Assembly (NCBI RefSeq): GCF_900100735.1
Contig: NZ_FNCJ01000018.1
Coordinates: 62,001 to 126,000, forward strand
DNA length: 64,000 bases
Reading direction: 5' to 3'
Source: Paraburkholderia phenazinium
Lineage (GTDB): Bacteria; Pseudomonadota; Gammaproteobacteria; Burkholderiales; Burkholderiaceae
A model generated the notes under the pieces. That model ran no database searches. It was not told the DNA's origin and was given only the letters and a program-made list of their open reading frames with translations. Shown piece after piece: positions 9,008 to 16,432 of the stretch. Within the stretch, counting starts at the first letter, position 1. Each line of letters opens with the position of its first letter. Position numbers and translations under genes: made by a program.

Positions 9008-9222
9008 AAGTACAGACTCCGCAGCCAAGGTGAACACAAAACAGCTCGAAAATGCTTCAGAGACCCGCCAACCGAGGTTGATACATGGATACTATCTGCG
9101 ATGTGGCAGTAATCTTTATTGTTTACTGGAACATTTTTGGTCGAATCAACTATCGCCCGGTTGTGCGAGCGTGCTCAGCGTTTCAGAATCGGTAGCGTGA
9201 AGTACGACCAACCGGTGTCAAC

Positions 9223-9561
9223 CTACGCTGGGGCGAATATCACCGCGCCAACATCGGCGATGTTCGTGAAGCTTCGAAAAAACCGGTACGTCTGGCCTCC
9301 GACTGTCATCCGGTTGACACCCACCTGAGTCAACTCAAGTATCTCGTTGGCCTCGGTCGCCGTGATGGTCCCGAGACTTTTCAGATCCTCCTCCTCGGCC
9401 GCCGGGTCGCCCACGTAGACGGAAAAGACCTCCCTATCGCGGCGCATCATGACGACGGACTTTCCCACATCGAGCGAGCGTTCGAGGTATTTGCTTAGCG
9501 TCAGCAGCGACCCGCGCACCTCGTCCTGCGGACTGTTAGCGAAACTCGAATCGGTTGTCAT
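9223..9561 (-). CDS. conserved hypothetical protein, 112 aa
   Basis: I do not recognise the family. The protein is soluble-looking and acidic, with a helical N-terminal half (LLTLSKYLERSLDVGKSVVMMRRDREVFSVYVGD) and a C-terminal section of alternating strands (RMTVGGQTYRFFRSF ... VGAVIFAPA). Base composition and codon use fit neighbouring genes. It stands alone: dadA is 215 nt downstream on the same strand, and the next gene upstream is divergent. Confidence 0.6.
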   Translation of the reverse strand: MTTDSSFANSPQDEVRGSLLTLSKYLERSLDVGKSVVMMRRDREVFSVYVGDPAAEEEDLKSLGTITATEANEILELTQVGVNRMTVGGQTYRFFRSFTNIADVGAVIFAPA

Positions 9562-9926
9562 CTTGCCCCCGTCATATATGACCGTCCTCAGAAGGAAATC
9601 CGCCCACAGGCGACTCCGCTTCCACTATAGGCGTCCTTCGGCGAATTCGGAACTGGCTGGTTGGGATTGAGCGATAAGTCGCCCATGGTACGCTGTGACC
9701 TGTGCGGCCTGAACAATGGAATGCGCCCTTATCCGAACAACTAAAAAAAACGGTGGCATCGACGATGTCCAGAATACCGAATGACGGCAACTACAGTGCG
9801 CCCCTGAAGACCTACAAAGGGCGCACCACAGGAACCGCGGCCTGTAACGTAAAGGGGGCGTTAAGCTTCGCTCGCGCGAGGCACAGCGGATTCTTTTACA
9901 GTCTCGCGAGGTTATTGCGCCTCAAA
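9562..9926. other. intergenic region between divergent hypothetical genes
   Basis: 365 nt with no convincing gene. The plus-strand frame of the following gene stays open back to 9702, but these 75 codons lack family-like features, so I treat them as leader. An A8 run lies at about 9743-9750. Confidence 0.4.
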
Positions 9927-10775
9927 ATGCCGGAGCAATTTACCTACGACGTCGACGTCTATGGCACCAACGGCGCCACGCTAGAAACGTTGAAGCGCGA
10001 CAGTGCCCTGAGGAATGCCGTAGAGACGTTGCTCACGAGCGGCGCGACCAACGTTTCTCTTGGCGGCTCAAAGATTCGCGCGGAATTTCCGCGGCGCGGT
10101 TCCCCGGAGAACGCGGACCAGGTCAAGACGGCTCTCGTTCGTGTGGCACAAAGTCTTGAAATGCAGAGCGGCGGAGTAGTCAACGCCGAAGCCAGCATCG
10201 CCAAAGTCTCGCTGCCGTTCATGCTATTCGCCGCGGCTGGGTTTGCGGCGCTGATGGGTTCCGGGTTTTTGAACCGTGGCGCCAGTCTGATAAACATGTT
10301 CGACCTACTCCCGGCGGTTCTGGTGACCGCACTTGGACTACTGGCAATCGCCGGGTTAGCAGGTTCGTCCTTCCTGCGAAAACACGCACTGGCAGCGGCA
10401 GCACTACCGGTGGCGCTGACGCTGACATGTTTTGCCGTACCGCTGCTGGCCATGGCCGCGTGCTCAATGATCAATATATCGCTGGGGCGCGCACGTCTTC
10501 CCGACAGCATCGAACGCGTCACCGGGTATGTCGCACAGTTGCACACCAAAGGACACCCCTGCGTGCTGGAATTCATGCGGCCGTCCGCCCTGGATCTGTA
10601 TGGAAGGGCGGTCAGGCAAGTCCCGATATCGTGCCTCGGCTACCACGGGCTCAGCGGCGGCGTCACCGCTCTCCACCTCTATGAATTGAGGACGAATCCG
10701 GGCTTTCTGGGCGCGCCGTTTGTCGACAGGGAAGAGCAATTGCCAGACGAGTCCGAAGGAGCAGACCCGAATTGA
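9927..10775 (+). CDS. hypothetical protein with three predicted membrane segments
   Basis: 282 aa from ATG 9927 (MPEQFTYDVDVYG); in-frame ATGs at 9765 and 9702 are possible alternatives. Residues 1-100 form a soluble alpha/beta domain (NAVETLLTSGATNVSLGGSKIRAEF). Three hydrophobic stretches follow at about residues 120-137, 150-172 and 182-205 (VSLPFMLFAAAGFAALMGSGF; LLPAVLVTALGLLAIAGLAG; AALPVALTLTCFAVPLLAMAAC). A soluble C-terminal ~75 residues ends acidic. I do not recognise the family. No strong ribosome binding site precedes any of the starts. Confidence 0.55.
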   Translation: MPEQFTYDVDVYGTNGATLETLKRDSALRNAVETLLTSGATNVSLGGSKIRAEFPRRGSPENADQVKTALVRVAQSLEMQSGGVVNAEASIAKVSLPFMLFAAAGFAALMGSGFLNRGASLINMFDLLPAVLVTALGLLAIAGLAGSSFLRKHALAAAALPVALTLTCFAVPLLAMAACSMINISLGRARLPDSIERVTGYVAQLHTKGHPCVLEFMRPSALDLYGRAVRQVPISCLGYHGLSGGVTALHLYELRTNPGFLGAPFVDREEQLPDESEGADPN

Positions 10776-10864
10776 GCGCGAGCTAGTGCCCGAGTTAAGC
10801 GCTGCCCGCTCGCTTGCAATCAGGACGGAGACCGCCGGCTGATTGCAAGCACGACGCGAACAAC

Positions 10865-11533
10865 TCAACCAGCGCTACCATCCCGCCATTCCCGCACATA
10901 CCCCGGCGTTTCTATATCCGCCGCCGCTTCATCCACGATGGGCGCAAGCGGCGACAACGCCATCGGCAGCACGCCTGCCCATACCGCCAGGTCCATATCT
11001 TCCTCGTCGTCCTTCGGGCCACCCGTGCGAGTCTTGCAGGCCGCCTCGGCAAGCGAAATACGCAACATCGTCGTTGCCGCCAGTTCTTTAGCGTTGCCTG
11101 CCCGCACTTCCTGTGAGCGCCCCGGCGTGATGCCTTCCAGAAAGACATCCAGCGCGGCGGCTTTATGGTCATCGGACACCGCTTCGAAACTGCCGTAAAT
11201 CACGGCTGAGCGATAGTTCATCGAGTGATTGAACGCCGAGCGCGCCAGCACCAGTCCATCGAGATGTGTGACCGTGACGCAAACCTGTGCGCCGCTTGCC
11301 GCCAGCTTTAGCATGCGGCTGCCGTTCGAACCGTGGATATACAGGTAGTCGCCTTCGCGCCAGCAAGCGGTGGGAATGCAGTGCACACCGTGCTCGTCAG
11401 AAAACGCGATGTGACACACGTAGGCTTCATCGAGTAGCGCGTGCAGGGTCACGCGGTCATACTGACCGCGATGAGCAACGCGGCGCACGCGAGTGCGCAG
11501 CGAGGGAGGGACGTTCGTTTCGGCAGGGGTCAT
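10865..11533 (-). CDS. pyridoxamine 5'-phosphate oxidase family (FMN split-barrel) protein
   Basis: 222 aa. The pattern RRVAHRGQYDRVTLHALLDEAYVCHIAF ... PTACWREGDYLYIHGSNGSRMLKLAASGAQVCVTVTHLDGLVLARSAF HHSMNYRSAVIYG-like is that of the NimA/PdxH-like flavin-binding split barrel seen in many putative flavin-nucleotide-binding proteins. The exact substrate is unknown; relatives include nitroimidazole-resistance and haem-degrading proteins. It is followed by no operon partner; the ferredoxin operon lies upstream on the same strand. Confidence 0.85.
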   Translation of the reverse strand: MTPAETNVPPSLRTRVRRVAHRGQYDRVTLHALLDEAYVCHIAFSDEHGVHCIPTACWREGDYLYIHGSNGSRMLKLAASGAQVCVTVTHLDGLVLARSAFNHSMNYRSAVIYGSFEAVSDDHKAAALDVFLEGITPGRSQEVRAGNAKELAATTMLRISLAEAACKTRTGGPKDDEEDMDLAVWAGVLPMALSPLAPIVDEAAADIETPGYVREWRDGSAG

Positions 11534-11633
11534 GTTGAGCGCCTTGTTGTTTTTTTAGGAAAGGCGCCTACGATAAATAAAATCGAGGCTCCATGTGTAG
11601 ACCCACGGAGCGTCACGTTTTTAGAGCCAGCGA

Positions 11634-11939
11634 CTACACTGGCATGCTGCGGGCCAAGGTAATGGCGCGTTCCGGACATGCGGTCACGCACAACCCACAA
11701 GACCGGCACGCATCGGCATTCGGCGTGTACGCGACCTTCAAGCCATGCACACGCAGCTTTAATTTATTCAACATACCTAAACTATTGTAGTCTTCGGCGT
11801 CGATCTTGCGAATCTCAAACACGTTCTCGGGGCACACGTCCGCACAATCGCCCTTGCCTTCGCAACGCTTGAGGTTGACCACCGGCACAATCACGCCCGG
11901 CGCTTGCTTGCAGGCAGCGGCTGTCGAGGCTGTTTTCAT
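11634..11939 (-). CDS. 2[4Fe-4S]-type ferredoxin
   Basis: 101 aa. Two cluster motifs: CEGKGDCADVCP (C-x5-C-x3-CP, slightly unusual spacing of the first pair) and CRSCGLCVTACP (classical CxxCxxCxxxCP). A ~28-residue insert separates them. It would carry low-potential electrons in the cytoplasm. Its ATG overlaps the stop of the upstream small membrane-protein gene (ATGA), so the two are translationally coupled, and both follow an ECF sigma factor gene. No obvious partner oxidoreductase is adjacent. Confidence 0.9.
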   Translation of the reverse strand: MKTASTAAACKQAPGVIVPVVNLKRCEGKGDCADVCPENVFEIRKIDAEDYNSLGMLNKLKLRVHGLKVAYTPNADACRSCGLCVTACPERAITLARSMPV

Positions 11940-12256
11940 GGCTTGTCATCCTGCGGTTTGTCGCGAAGAGGTGCGACGCCCTTCAGGAAATTCTCGCGTT
12001 CTTCCGGCGTCATGCGCTCCCAACGGCGCCAATGCCGGGGCCCGCCTCCGTGCCAACCGCCACGGCCGCGAAAGCCGCCAAACAGGATCCGGCTGAGCAC
12101 CAGCAAGCCAATCGCGTGCAGATAATCAATCGAGCGGCCACCAACGAATACCGCCGGAATCACCCAGTTCCATAGTGCCATCACGATCCATCCAAGCAGC
12201 GCAATTGCGACCGGGACCAGAAGCGCTTTGCCGAAGCATCTCATTCTGAATTTCAT
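11936..12256 (-). CDS. small membrane protein in the ECF sigma operon
   Basis: 106 aa from ATG 12256, preceded by AAAGGAG. One or two hydrophobic segments near residues 10-30 and 35-60 (ALLVPVAIALLGWIVMALWNWVIPAVFVGG; YLHAIGLLVLSRILFGGF), then a Gly/His/Arg/Trp-rich stretch (RGRGGWHGGGPRHWRRW) and a charged tail with ERMTPEERENFLKG. That tail motif is common in small proteins encoded beside ECF sigma factors. It starts 11 nt after the sigma gene stop and overlaps the ferredoxin start by 4 nt. A role as anti-sigma or sensor is possible but unproven. Confidence 0.75.
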   Translation of the reverse strand: MKFRMRCFGKALLVPVAIALLGWIVMALWNWVIPAVFVGGRSIDYLHAIGLLVLSRILFGGFRGRGGWHGGGPRHWRRWERMTPEERENFLKGVAPLRDKPQDDKP

Positions 12257-12266
12257 CGAAACTCCT

Positions 12267-12848
12267 TTAAATATCCAGTTCGTCATATACGGTCTGCAGG
12301 CTGGCGCGCAGGTGCAGCACCGCATAACGCTTGCGTGCCAGCAGCGTGTTCACGCTCACCCCGCTCTCCGCGGCCAGTTCCTTAAAGCTGCGTCCTTCCA
12401 GTTCGTGCGCAATGAAAACCTCGCGCTGGTTGGCCGGCAATTCGTCGAGTGCGGCTTGCAGGGCATCAAGCAGCACTGATCTCGCGTAGACCGCTTCCGG
12501 CCCGGCATCGTATGAAGGCAAGGCGAGATCCAGCCGGTACTCGCCGGGGTCGTCGTCGGATTCGACGGCGTCCTCAGCGAGCGGCAGTTCACGTTTCTTG
12601 CGAAACACATCGATGATGCGATTACGCGCCACCCGGAACAGCCAGGCGCTGACCTGTTCGATCGGCGCAGGGAGCCGGTAGGCCTGCACGAATTCGTGAA
12701 GGACATCCTGCAAGATGTCCTCCGCTTCACTCGGATCGCGCACGCGGCGCCGGATGAAATGCCCAAGCTTGCTACGCTCACGCAAGATGGTTGCAGTGAG
12801 GTCGCTGTCTCGTTCGAGCATCGGGTCCGGGGTCGGTGGCGGTTCCAT
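12267..12848 (-). CDS. ECF-type RNA polymerase sigma factor
   Basis: 193 aa. Region 2 is seen in IRRRVRDPSEAEDILQDVLHEF and VSAWLFRVARNRIIDVFRKK; region 4 in ELPANQREVFIAHELEGRSF then KELAAESGVSVNTLLARKRY. It heads a three-gene operon (sigma, small membrane protein, ferredoxin) with 10-nt and overlapping junctions. No classical zinc-binding anti-sigma is present, so the membrane protein is the only candidate regulator here. The signal is unknown; a ferredoxin in the operon hints at redox or metal stress. Confidence 0.9.
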   Translation of the reverse strand: MEPPPTPDPMLERDSDLTATILRERSKLGHFIRRRVRDPSEAEDILQDVLHEFVQAYRLPAPIEQVSAWLFRVARNRIIDVFRKKRELPLAEDAVESDDDPGEYRLDLALPSYDAGPEAVYARSVLLDALQAALDELPANQREVFIAHELEGRSFKELAAESGVSVNTLLARKRYAVLHLRASLQTVYDELDI

Positions 12849-12914
12849 ACATCGGTAGACGATTCAGGAGCGGGGATATTGTGTCCGGCTCGAAATATCG
12901 AGCGGGCCGCTCTT

Positions 12915-13511
12915 TCAGGCCGCCGGCGGGGTGTGCGGAGTGTTGCGTACGGCCAGCAAGGCCTCGCGATCTTCCTGGAGCAAGGCAAACAGACGCACGT
13001 CGTGAAATGCGTCCTTCCAGTAGCCCCATTGCCGCATGACGCCTTCTTCGACGAACCCGAGACTCTTTAGCAGGCCAACCGACGCATCGTTATCGAGGTT
13101 CGTCGTCGCCTGGATGCGATTCATCCGCAGGTGGTCGTAAGCGTAGGTGAGCGCGGCATCGAGCGCTTCGCGCATCAGGCCCTGGCGCCAGCATCGGCGT
13201 TCCAGTTCGAAGCCAAGACTGGCCGACCTGAAAGCAAAATTGAGCCTGAGCCCGCAGGTGCCGATCACGCGCGCGTCGGCTTTAGCAACGATTGCCCAGC
13301 GAATCCCCGTTCTTTCTGCAGTGTCGTGCAGGAGCGTGGTCACTACCTGCTCCGCCTGTTCGATACGCGTCAGCGGCGCCAGGTCGTAGAAACGCATCAC
13401 CTCCGGATCAGACCAGATTTCGAATATTCGCTGCGTGTCGGCAACGTCGAGCGGGCGTAACTGCAGGCGGCCTGTCGCCGGGAGGTCGAGTGGGGGGAAG
13501 GGTTCGGTCAT
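12915..13511 (-). CDS. GNAT family N-acetyltransferase (RimJ/RimL-like)
   Basis: 198 aa from ATG 13511 (MTEPFPPLDLPATGRLQLRPL...). The RimJ/RimL-type pattern is seen: RLQLRPLDVADTQRIFEIWSDPEVMRFYD, acetyl-CoA-binding region GFELERRCWRQGLMREALDAALTYAY, and MNRIQATTNLDNDASVGLLKSLGFVEEGVMRQWGYWK. Members acetylate protein N-termini or small amines; the substrate here is unassigned. Forty further codons are open upstream but do not resemble the family. Confidence 0.88.
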   Translation of the reverse strand: MTEPFPPLDLPATGRLQLRPLDVADTQRIFEIWSDPEVMRFYDLAPLTRIEQAEQVVTTLLHDTAERTGIRWAIVAKADARVIGTCGLRLNFAFRSASLGFELERRCWRQGLMREALDAALTYAYDHLRMNRIQATTNLDNDASVGLLKSLGFVEEGVMRQWGYWKDAFHDVRLFALLQEDREALLAVRNTPHTPPAA

Positions 13512-13584
13512 CGGGTCGTCGGACTGGGTGGGGTTGAGAGCACACTCGACCGGCAGTCTGCGGGCGCCCTTCGCCAACGATAAC

Positions 13585-13605
13585 AAAAAAGGCGCCTGAA
13601 GCGCC
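13585..13605 (-). terminator. Rho-independent terminator
   Basis: On the minus strand GGCGC-TTCAG-GCGCC is followed directly by TTTTTT. It lies about 100 nt after the stop of the hypothetical gene at 13706 and before the acetyltransferase, so it should end the VOC/hypothetical transcript. Confidence 0.75.
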
Positions 13606-13705
13606 CTAGTCGTAGCGAACTTGCGAGCCATGTTCGCCTTTGTGCTGGCCCGACGAAGCGCGCGAGCTTGCCGCCCTGCTCCCCCACCGCGTCTTCGATA
13701 CCACG

Positions 13706-14134
13706 TTACCGCGTCGGCGGCTGCGGGTTATTCGCCGGGTTGGTATCGAACTTGACGACGCTCTCGATTCCCGTGTCCCCGACCAGCGCCAGGAGTTCCG
13801 CGTGCAGCGGGTCGGCAAGCGCCTTGCTGTAAACCTCTTCGCCATCAACCCGAAGCGTGAACGAGCGCAGATAGCGCGCCTTCTTCTCCGGCTTCTCGAT
13901 CGTATCTTTGGTCCACTGATACAGCGGATAGTCGCCGGGGACGAGCCGCTCGGCCTCGCTCACATAGTCGGCGAACGCGTCGAACTGGCACTTCAACGAC
14001 GCGTTGTGCCTGCGCAGCAGATCCCCCAGCGGCTCATACGAAGTACCCGCGGGATCGCCGCGCAAGCGTTCTGCGAGCTCCGCTGAAACAGCGATCCTGA
14101 GTTGATATTGCCAGGTATCCGCCATTTCAGACAT
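13706..14134 (-). CDS. hypothetical protein
   Basis: About 142 aa from ATG 14134 (MSEMADTWQYQLRIAV); ATG 14125 is an alternative. A Leu-rich helical N-terminus is followed by EPLGDLLRRHNASLKCQFDAFADYVSEAE and YRSFTLRVDGEEVYSKALADPL-like strand pattern (residues ~95-115). I do not recognise the family. The start overlaps the end of the VOC gene by 8 nt, so both are probably one transcriptional unit ended by the terminator at 13585-13605. Confidence 0.65.
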   Translation of the reverse strand: MSEMADTWQYQLRIAVSAELAERLRGDPAGTSYEPLGDLLRRHNASLKCQFDAFADYVSEAERLVPGDYPLYQWTKDTIEKPEKKARYLRSFTLRVDGEEVYSKALADPLHAELLALVGDTGIESVVKFDTNPANNPQPPTR

Positions 14135-14516
14135 CGCCCTTGGCAAAATTCAACTCAACCCCGTTGCCTGCCGGGTCCGAAAAGAACAACTGTTCTTGCC
14201 CGGTCACCGGGACATAGTCGTGTGTATAGCGAACCTCGAACTTACGCAAACGTTCTTCAAACGCGGCAAGGTTGCTGCACGAGAGCGCCACGTGATCGAA
14301 GGTGTTGACCACATGTGCGGGACGCGTTTCGTCCGGCCGCGCTTCGCTTAAGTGCAGTACGGCTTGTTCGCCGATATAAAGCCAGTAGCCAAAGCTCTGA
14401 AACGGCGGTCGATAGCCGGATTGCATTCCGACCACCTCGACATAGAAATCGCGCAACGTATCGAGCATGGCGCGGCTAGCGCGAAGGTTGTAATGACTGA
14501 AGCCAAGTAGCGACAT
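14127..14516 (-). CDS. VOC superfamily (glyoxalase/dioxygenase-like) protein
   Basis: 129 aa from ATG 14516 with AGGAGA upstream. One VOC module pair is seen: GFSHYNLRASRAMLDTLRDFYVEVVGM, then VLHLSE, FDHVALSCSNLAAFEERLR, and the C-terminal metal-ligand segment FFSDPAGNGVELNF. The usual metal ligands His (N-terminal GFSHYN and FDHVAL) and Glu (GVELNF) are present. Function is unassigned: members include glyoxalases, fosfomycin-resistance proteins and dioxygenases. Confidence 0.87.
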   Translation of the reverse strand: MSLLGFSHYNLRASRAMLDTLRDFYVEVVGMQSGYRPPFQSFGYWLYIGEQAVLHLSEARPDETRPAHVVNTFDHVALSCSNLAAFEERLRKFEVRYTHDYVPVTGQEQLFFSDPAGNGVELNFAKGDV

Positions 14517-14676
14517 GGAATCTCCTGACGGACTGCGATGCACTCGAAGTGTAAACCGAAGGTGCAAACATCGCTTCAGACGAAGCTCGTCGCATTGGCG
14601 GCTATGCAGAGAGTAGGGAGTGGGAAGGGATATTACGACAACCGCGAACTATGCGGTATGCGGAGGGATGCGACGA

Positions 14677-14705
14677 TTGACTTGCGATACAGCGTGCTTG
14701 ATAAC
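14677..14705 (+). promoter_or_regulatory. possible sigma-70-type promoter, no gene downstream
   Basis: TTGACT (14677-14682), 17 nt, then GATAAC (14700-14705). It reads toward the 3' end of the small minus-strand gene at 14767-14982, where I see no plus-strand gene. It may be chance or drive an antisense RNA. Confidence 0.25.
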
Positions 14706-14766
14706 CACCTTGCTAAACCAACACCAGACCAACCACTCGCGCGACTGGTCCGGCCACAACTCGAAC

Positions 14767-14982
14767 TCAGGCCTGCGGTGCGGCGTTGTCCGTATCCGAC
14801 GCTTGCTCGCTGCTTTCGTCTTCTTTCTTCTCGACGAGCGATTCCAGCGCGCCAGCGCCCTTGAAGCCGGCGACTGCGGCGATGCCCTTCGTCAACAGCC
14901 CAGCATCCGGATCGACCTTCTCAGTTGCTTCCACTGCTGCAACTGCGCCTGCGATCTCACCTACCGTATCCAGAATTCCCAT
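14767..14982 (-). CDS. small hypothetical protein, 71 aa
   Basis: From ATG 14982 with GGTGA seven nt upstream. The sequence begins MGILDTVGEIAGAVAAVEAT, continues as Ala/Gly/Val-rich helix, and ends in an acidic Glu/Ser/Asp tail. The amphipathic helical start and acidic tail look like a genuine small soluble protein. I do not recognise it and no partner gene is near. Confidence 0.5.
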   Translation of the reverse strand: MGILDTVGEIAGAVAAVEATEKVDPDAGLLTKGIAAVAGFKGAGALESLVEKKEDESSEQASDTDNAAPQA

Positions 14983-15269
14983 AACAATCACCGTATATGT
15001 TGAACGTCGAAATGAAGTACTTCGCAACCATTAAGGAGGAGTGCCGTAGCAAGCTCCAGCGGCGTGTTGAGCCGGCGATAAGCCTTCACGTGCCAGTCTC
15101 GTCGTTAAGCAGCTACCGGGTAGCGTGCCGCGAACGAACCATGACGCGCGCTGATGGCAGGTCGCCGCTCGCCATCCCCGACGACAATAGCATCTCAGAA
15201 TTGGTGAAGCTGTAAAACATTGTCAAATTCCGACGTTTTAGCCGGTGACCCCTAGACTCTCGCAGACCG

Positions 15270-15386
15270 TTAAGCCTTCGGGACCCGCCCCATCAGATAG
15301 AACTCATCGTTTGGCCGCATCGAGATTACATTTGCCATTCGATTCGACAAGCCAAAGAACGCGGCGATGGGCGTGGCGGTTGTCAT
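15270..15386 (-). CDS. 38-aa small ORF with ribosome binding site
   Basis: ATG at 15386, stop TAA 15272-15270. It is preceded by GGAGACATTC. The peptide begins MTTATPIAAFFGLSNRMANV and ends EFYLMGRVPKA, with balanced composition and no low complexity. No longer gene occupies the region: the LysR gene ends at 15459 and the next gene upstream starts at 14982. Function unknown; real translation is inferred only from the ribosome binding site, composition and isolation. Confidence 0.5.
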   Translation of the reverse strand: MTTATPIAAFFGLSNRMANVISMRPNDEFYLMGRVPKA

Positions 15387-15458
15387 GAATGTCTCCGTTC
15401 TCGATTAGTCTGCACAATCGATTGTAGCGAGTCGGATTGCGGACGACGGCAAGCGCCG

Positions 15459-16316
15459 CTAGTCGAGTTCGGTCGCAAACAGCGCGTTCAGCAGATTCGA
15501 TGCGGGCCGCTCGGCGAGGCGTGTGAGCGACTCGATCATTTCGACCTGGCAATCCTGCAGCGGAATCATTCTGATGCGGCGCGACTCGTTGAACTCGGCG
15601 TAGGCGATCACCCCGACGCCCATGCCCTGCGCGATCGCTTCCTCGAGCGCCTCGCGGCCGTCCACATACATCACCGGTTCGACCTGCAACGACTGCCGCA
15701 CCAGTTCGTTTTCGAGCAACTGCTGGGTGACCGACTGAGCCTCCCGAAAGATCATGGGCTGTTTGACGAGTTCTGCGTAAGTCAGCTTGCGCTTCTTCGC
15801 AATCGAACTCGTGGCCGGCACCATCGCCACCAGCGGATCGCGCCGCAACACGCGCGACTCAAGCCGGCTGTGGACCTGCGGCGCGGCGGTAATCGCAGCG
15901 TCCACCGTGCTCGACAGGACACGCTGCATGCACTCGGCCGCGTTCGCAATAGAGAGCGTTACGACGATGCCCGGATGCCGCTTGCGAAACGCCCCGATCA
16001 GTTTGACCGCGAGGTCGGGTGCGTCCGCCGCGAGCGAGAGTGTGCCGGATGCGAGGCCGCTCGCCGATTCGAGCAATTGCCGGGCATCGCGCTCGCAACT
16101 GAGCATCTGCCGCGTCACGCTGAAGAGACGCCGGCCCAGTTCGGTCGGCTCGACGCCACGCGGGCCGCGCTCGAAGAGCTTGACCCCAAAATCCTGCTCG
16201 AGCCGCCGCACGTGGTCCGAAATGGCAGGCTGCGTCAGCGACAACGCCTGCGCCGCCTTGGAAAACCCGCCGTGTTCGGCGACCGCATGAAACGCCCGCA
16301 ATTGCGCGTATTGCAT
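15459..16316 (-). CDS. LysR-family regulator of 2-aminoethylphosphonate use
   Basis: 285 aa from ATG 16316 (MQYAQLRAFHAVAEHGGF). N-terminal winged helix (FSKAAQALSLTQPAISDHVRRLEQDFGVKLFERG) and a LysR substrate domain. It is divergent from phnW, with only 116 nt between start codons and a symmetrical ATCGAT-TAT-ATCGAT element in between, which makes it the likely activator of phnWX. The inducer would be 2-aminoethylphosphonate or phosphonoacetaldehyde (inference). Confidence 0.9.
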   Translation of the reverse strand: MQYAQLRAFHAVAEHGGFSKAAQALSLTQPAISDHVRRLEQDFGVKLFERGPRGVEPTELGRRLFSVTRQMLSCERDARQLLESASGLASGTLSLAADAPDLAVKLIGAFRKRHPGIVVTLSIANAAECMQRVLSSTVDAAITAAPQVHSRLESRVLRRDPLVAMVPATSSIAKKRKLTYAELVKQPMIFREAQSVTQQLLENELVRQSLQVEPVMYVDGREALEEAIAQGMGVGVIAYAEFNESRRIRMIPLQDCQVEMIESLTRLAERPASNLLNALFATELD

Positions 16317-16355
16317 CTGCGCCCCACCTTGCTGATAAGTTTCACTGATACCCAC

Positions 16356-16370
16356 ATCGATTATATCGAT
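16356..16370. promoter_or_regulatory. candidate LysR binding site between lysR and phnW
   Basis: ATCGATTATATCGAT: two ATCGAT arms around TAT, fitting the T-N11-A pattern of LysR boxes. It lies 40 nt from the LysR start and 63 nt from phnW. Confidence 0.6.
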
Positions 16371-16432
16371 TTTACCGATGCTCGCGGATTCTGTACTGTG
16401 GCAACCACTGAGACCTTCATTGGACATCCAGC

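Noticed and set aside
14997..15215. Plus-strand 72-codon frame
   Set aside because: Composition is poor, no ribosome binding site before the start, and its interior has no recognisable protein pattern.
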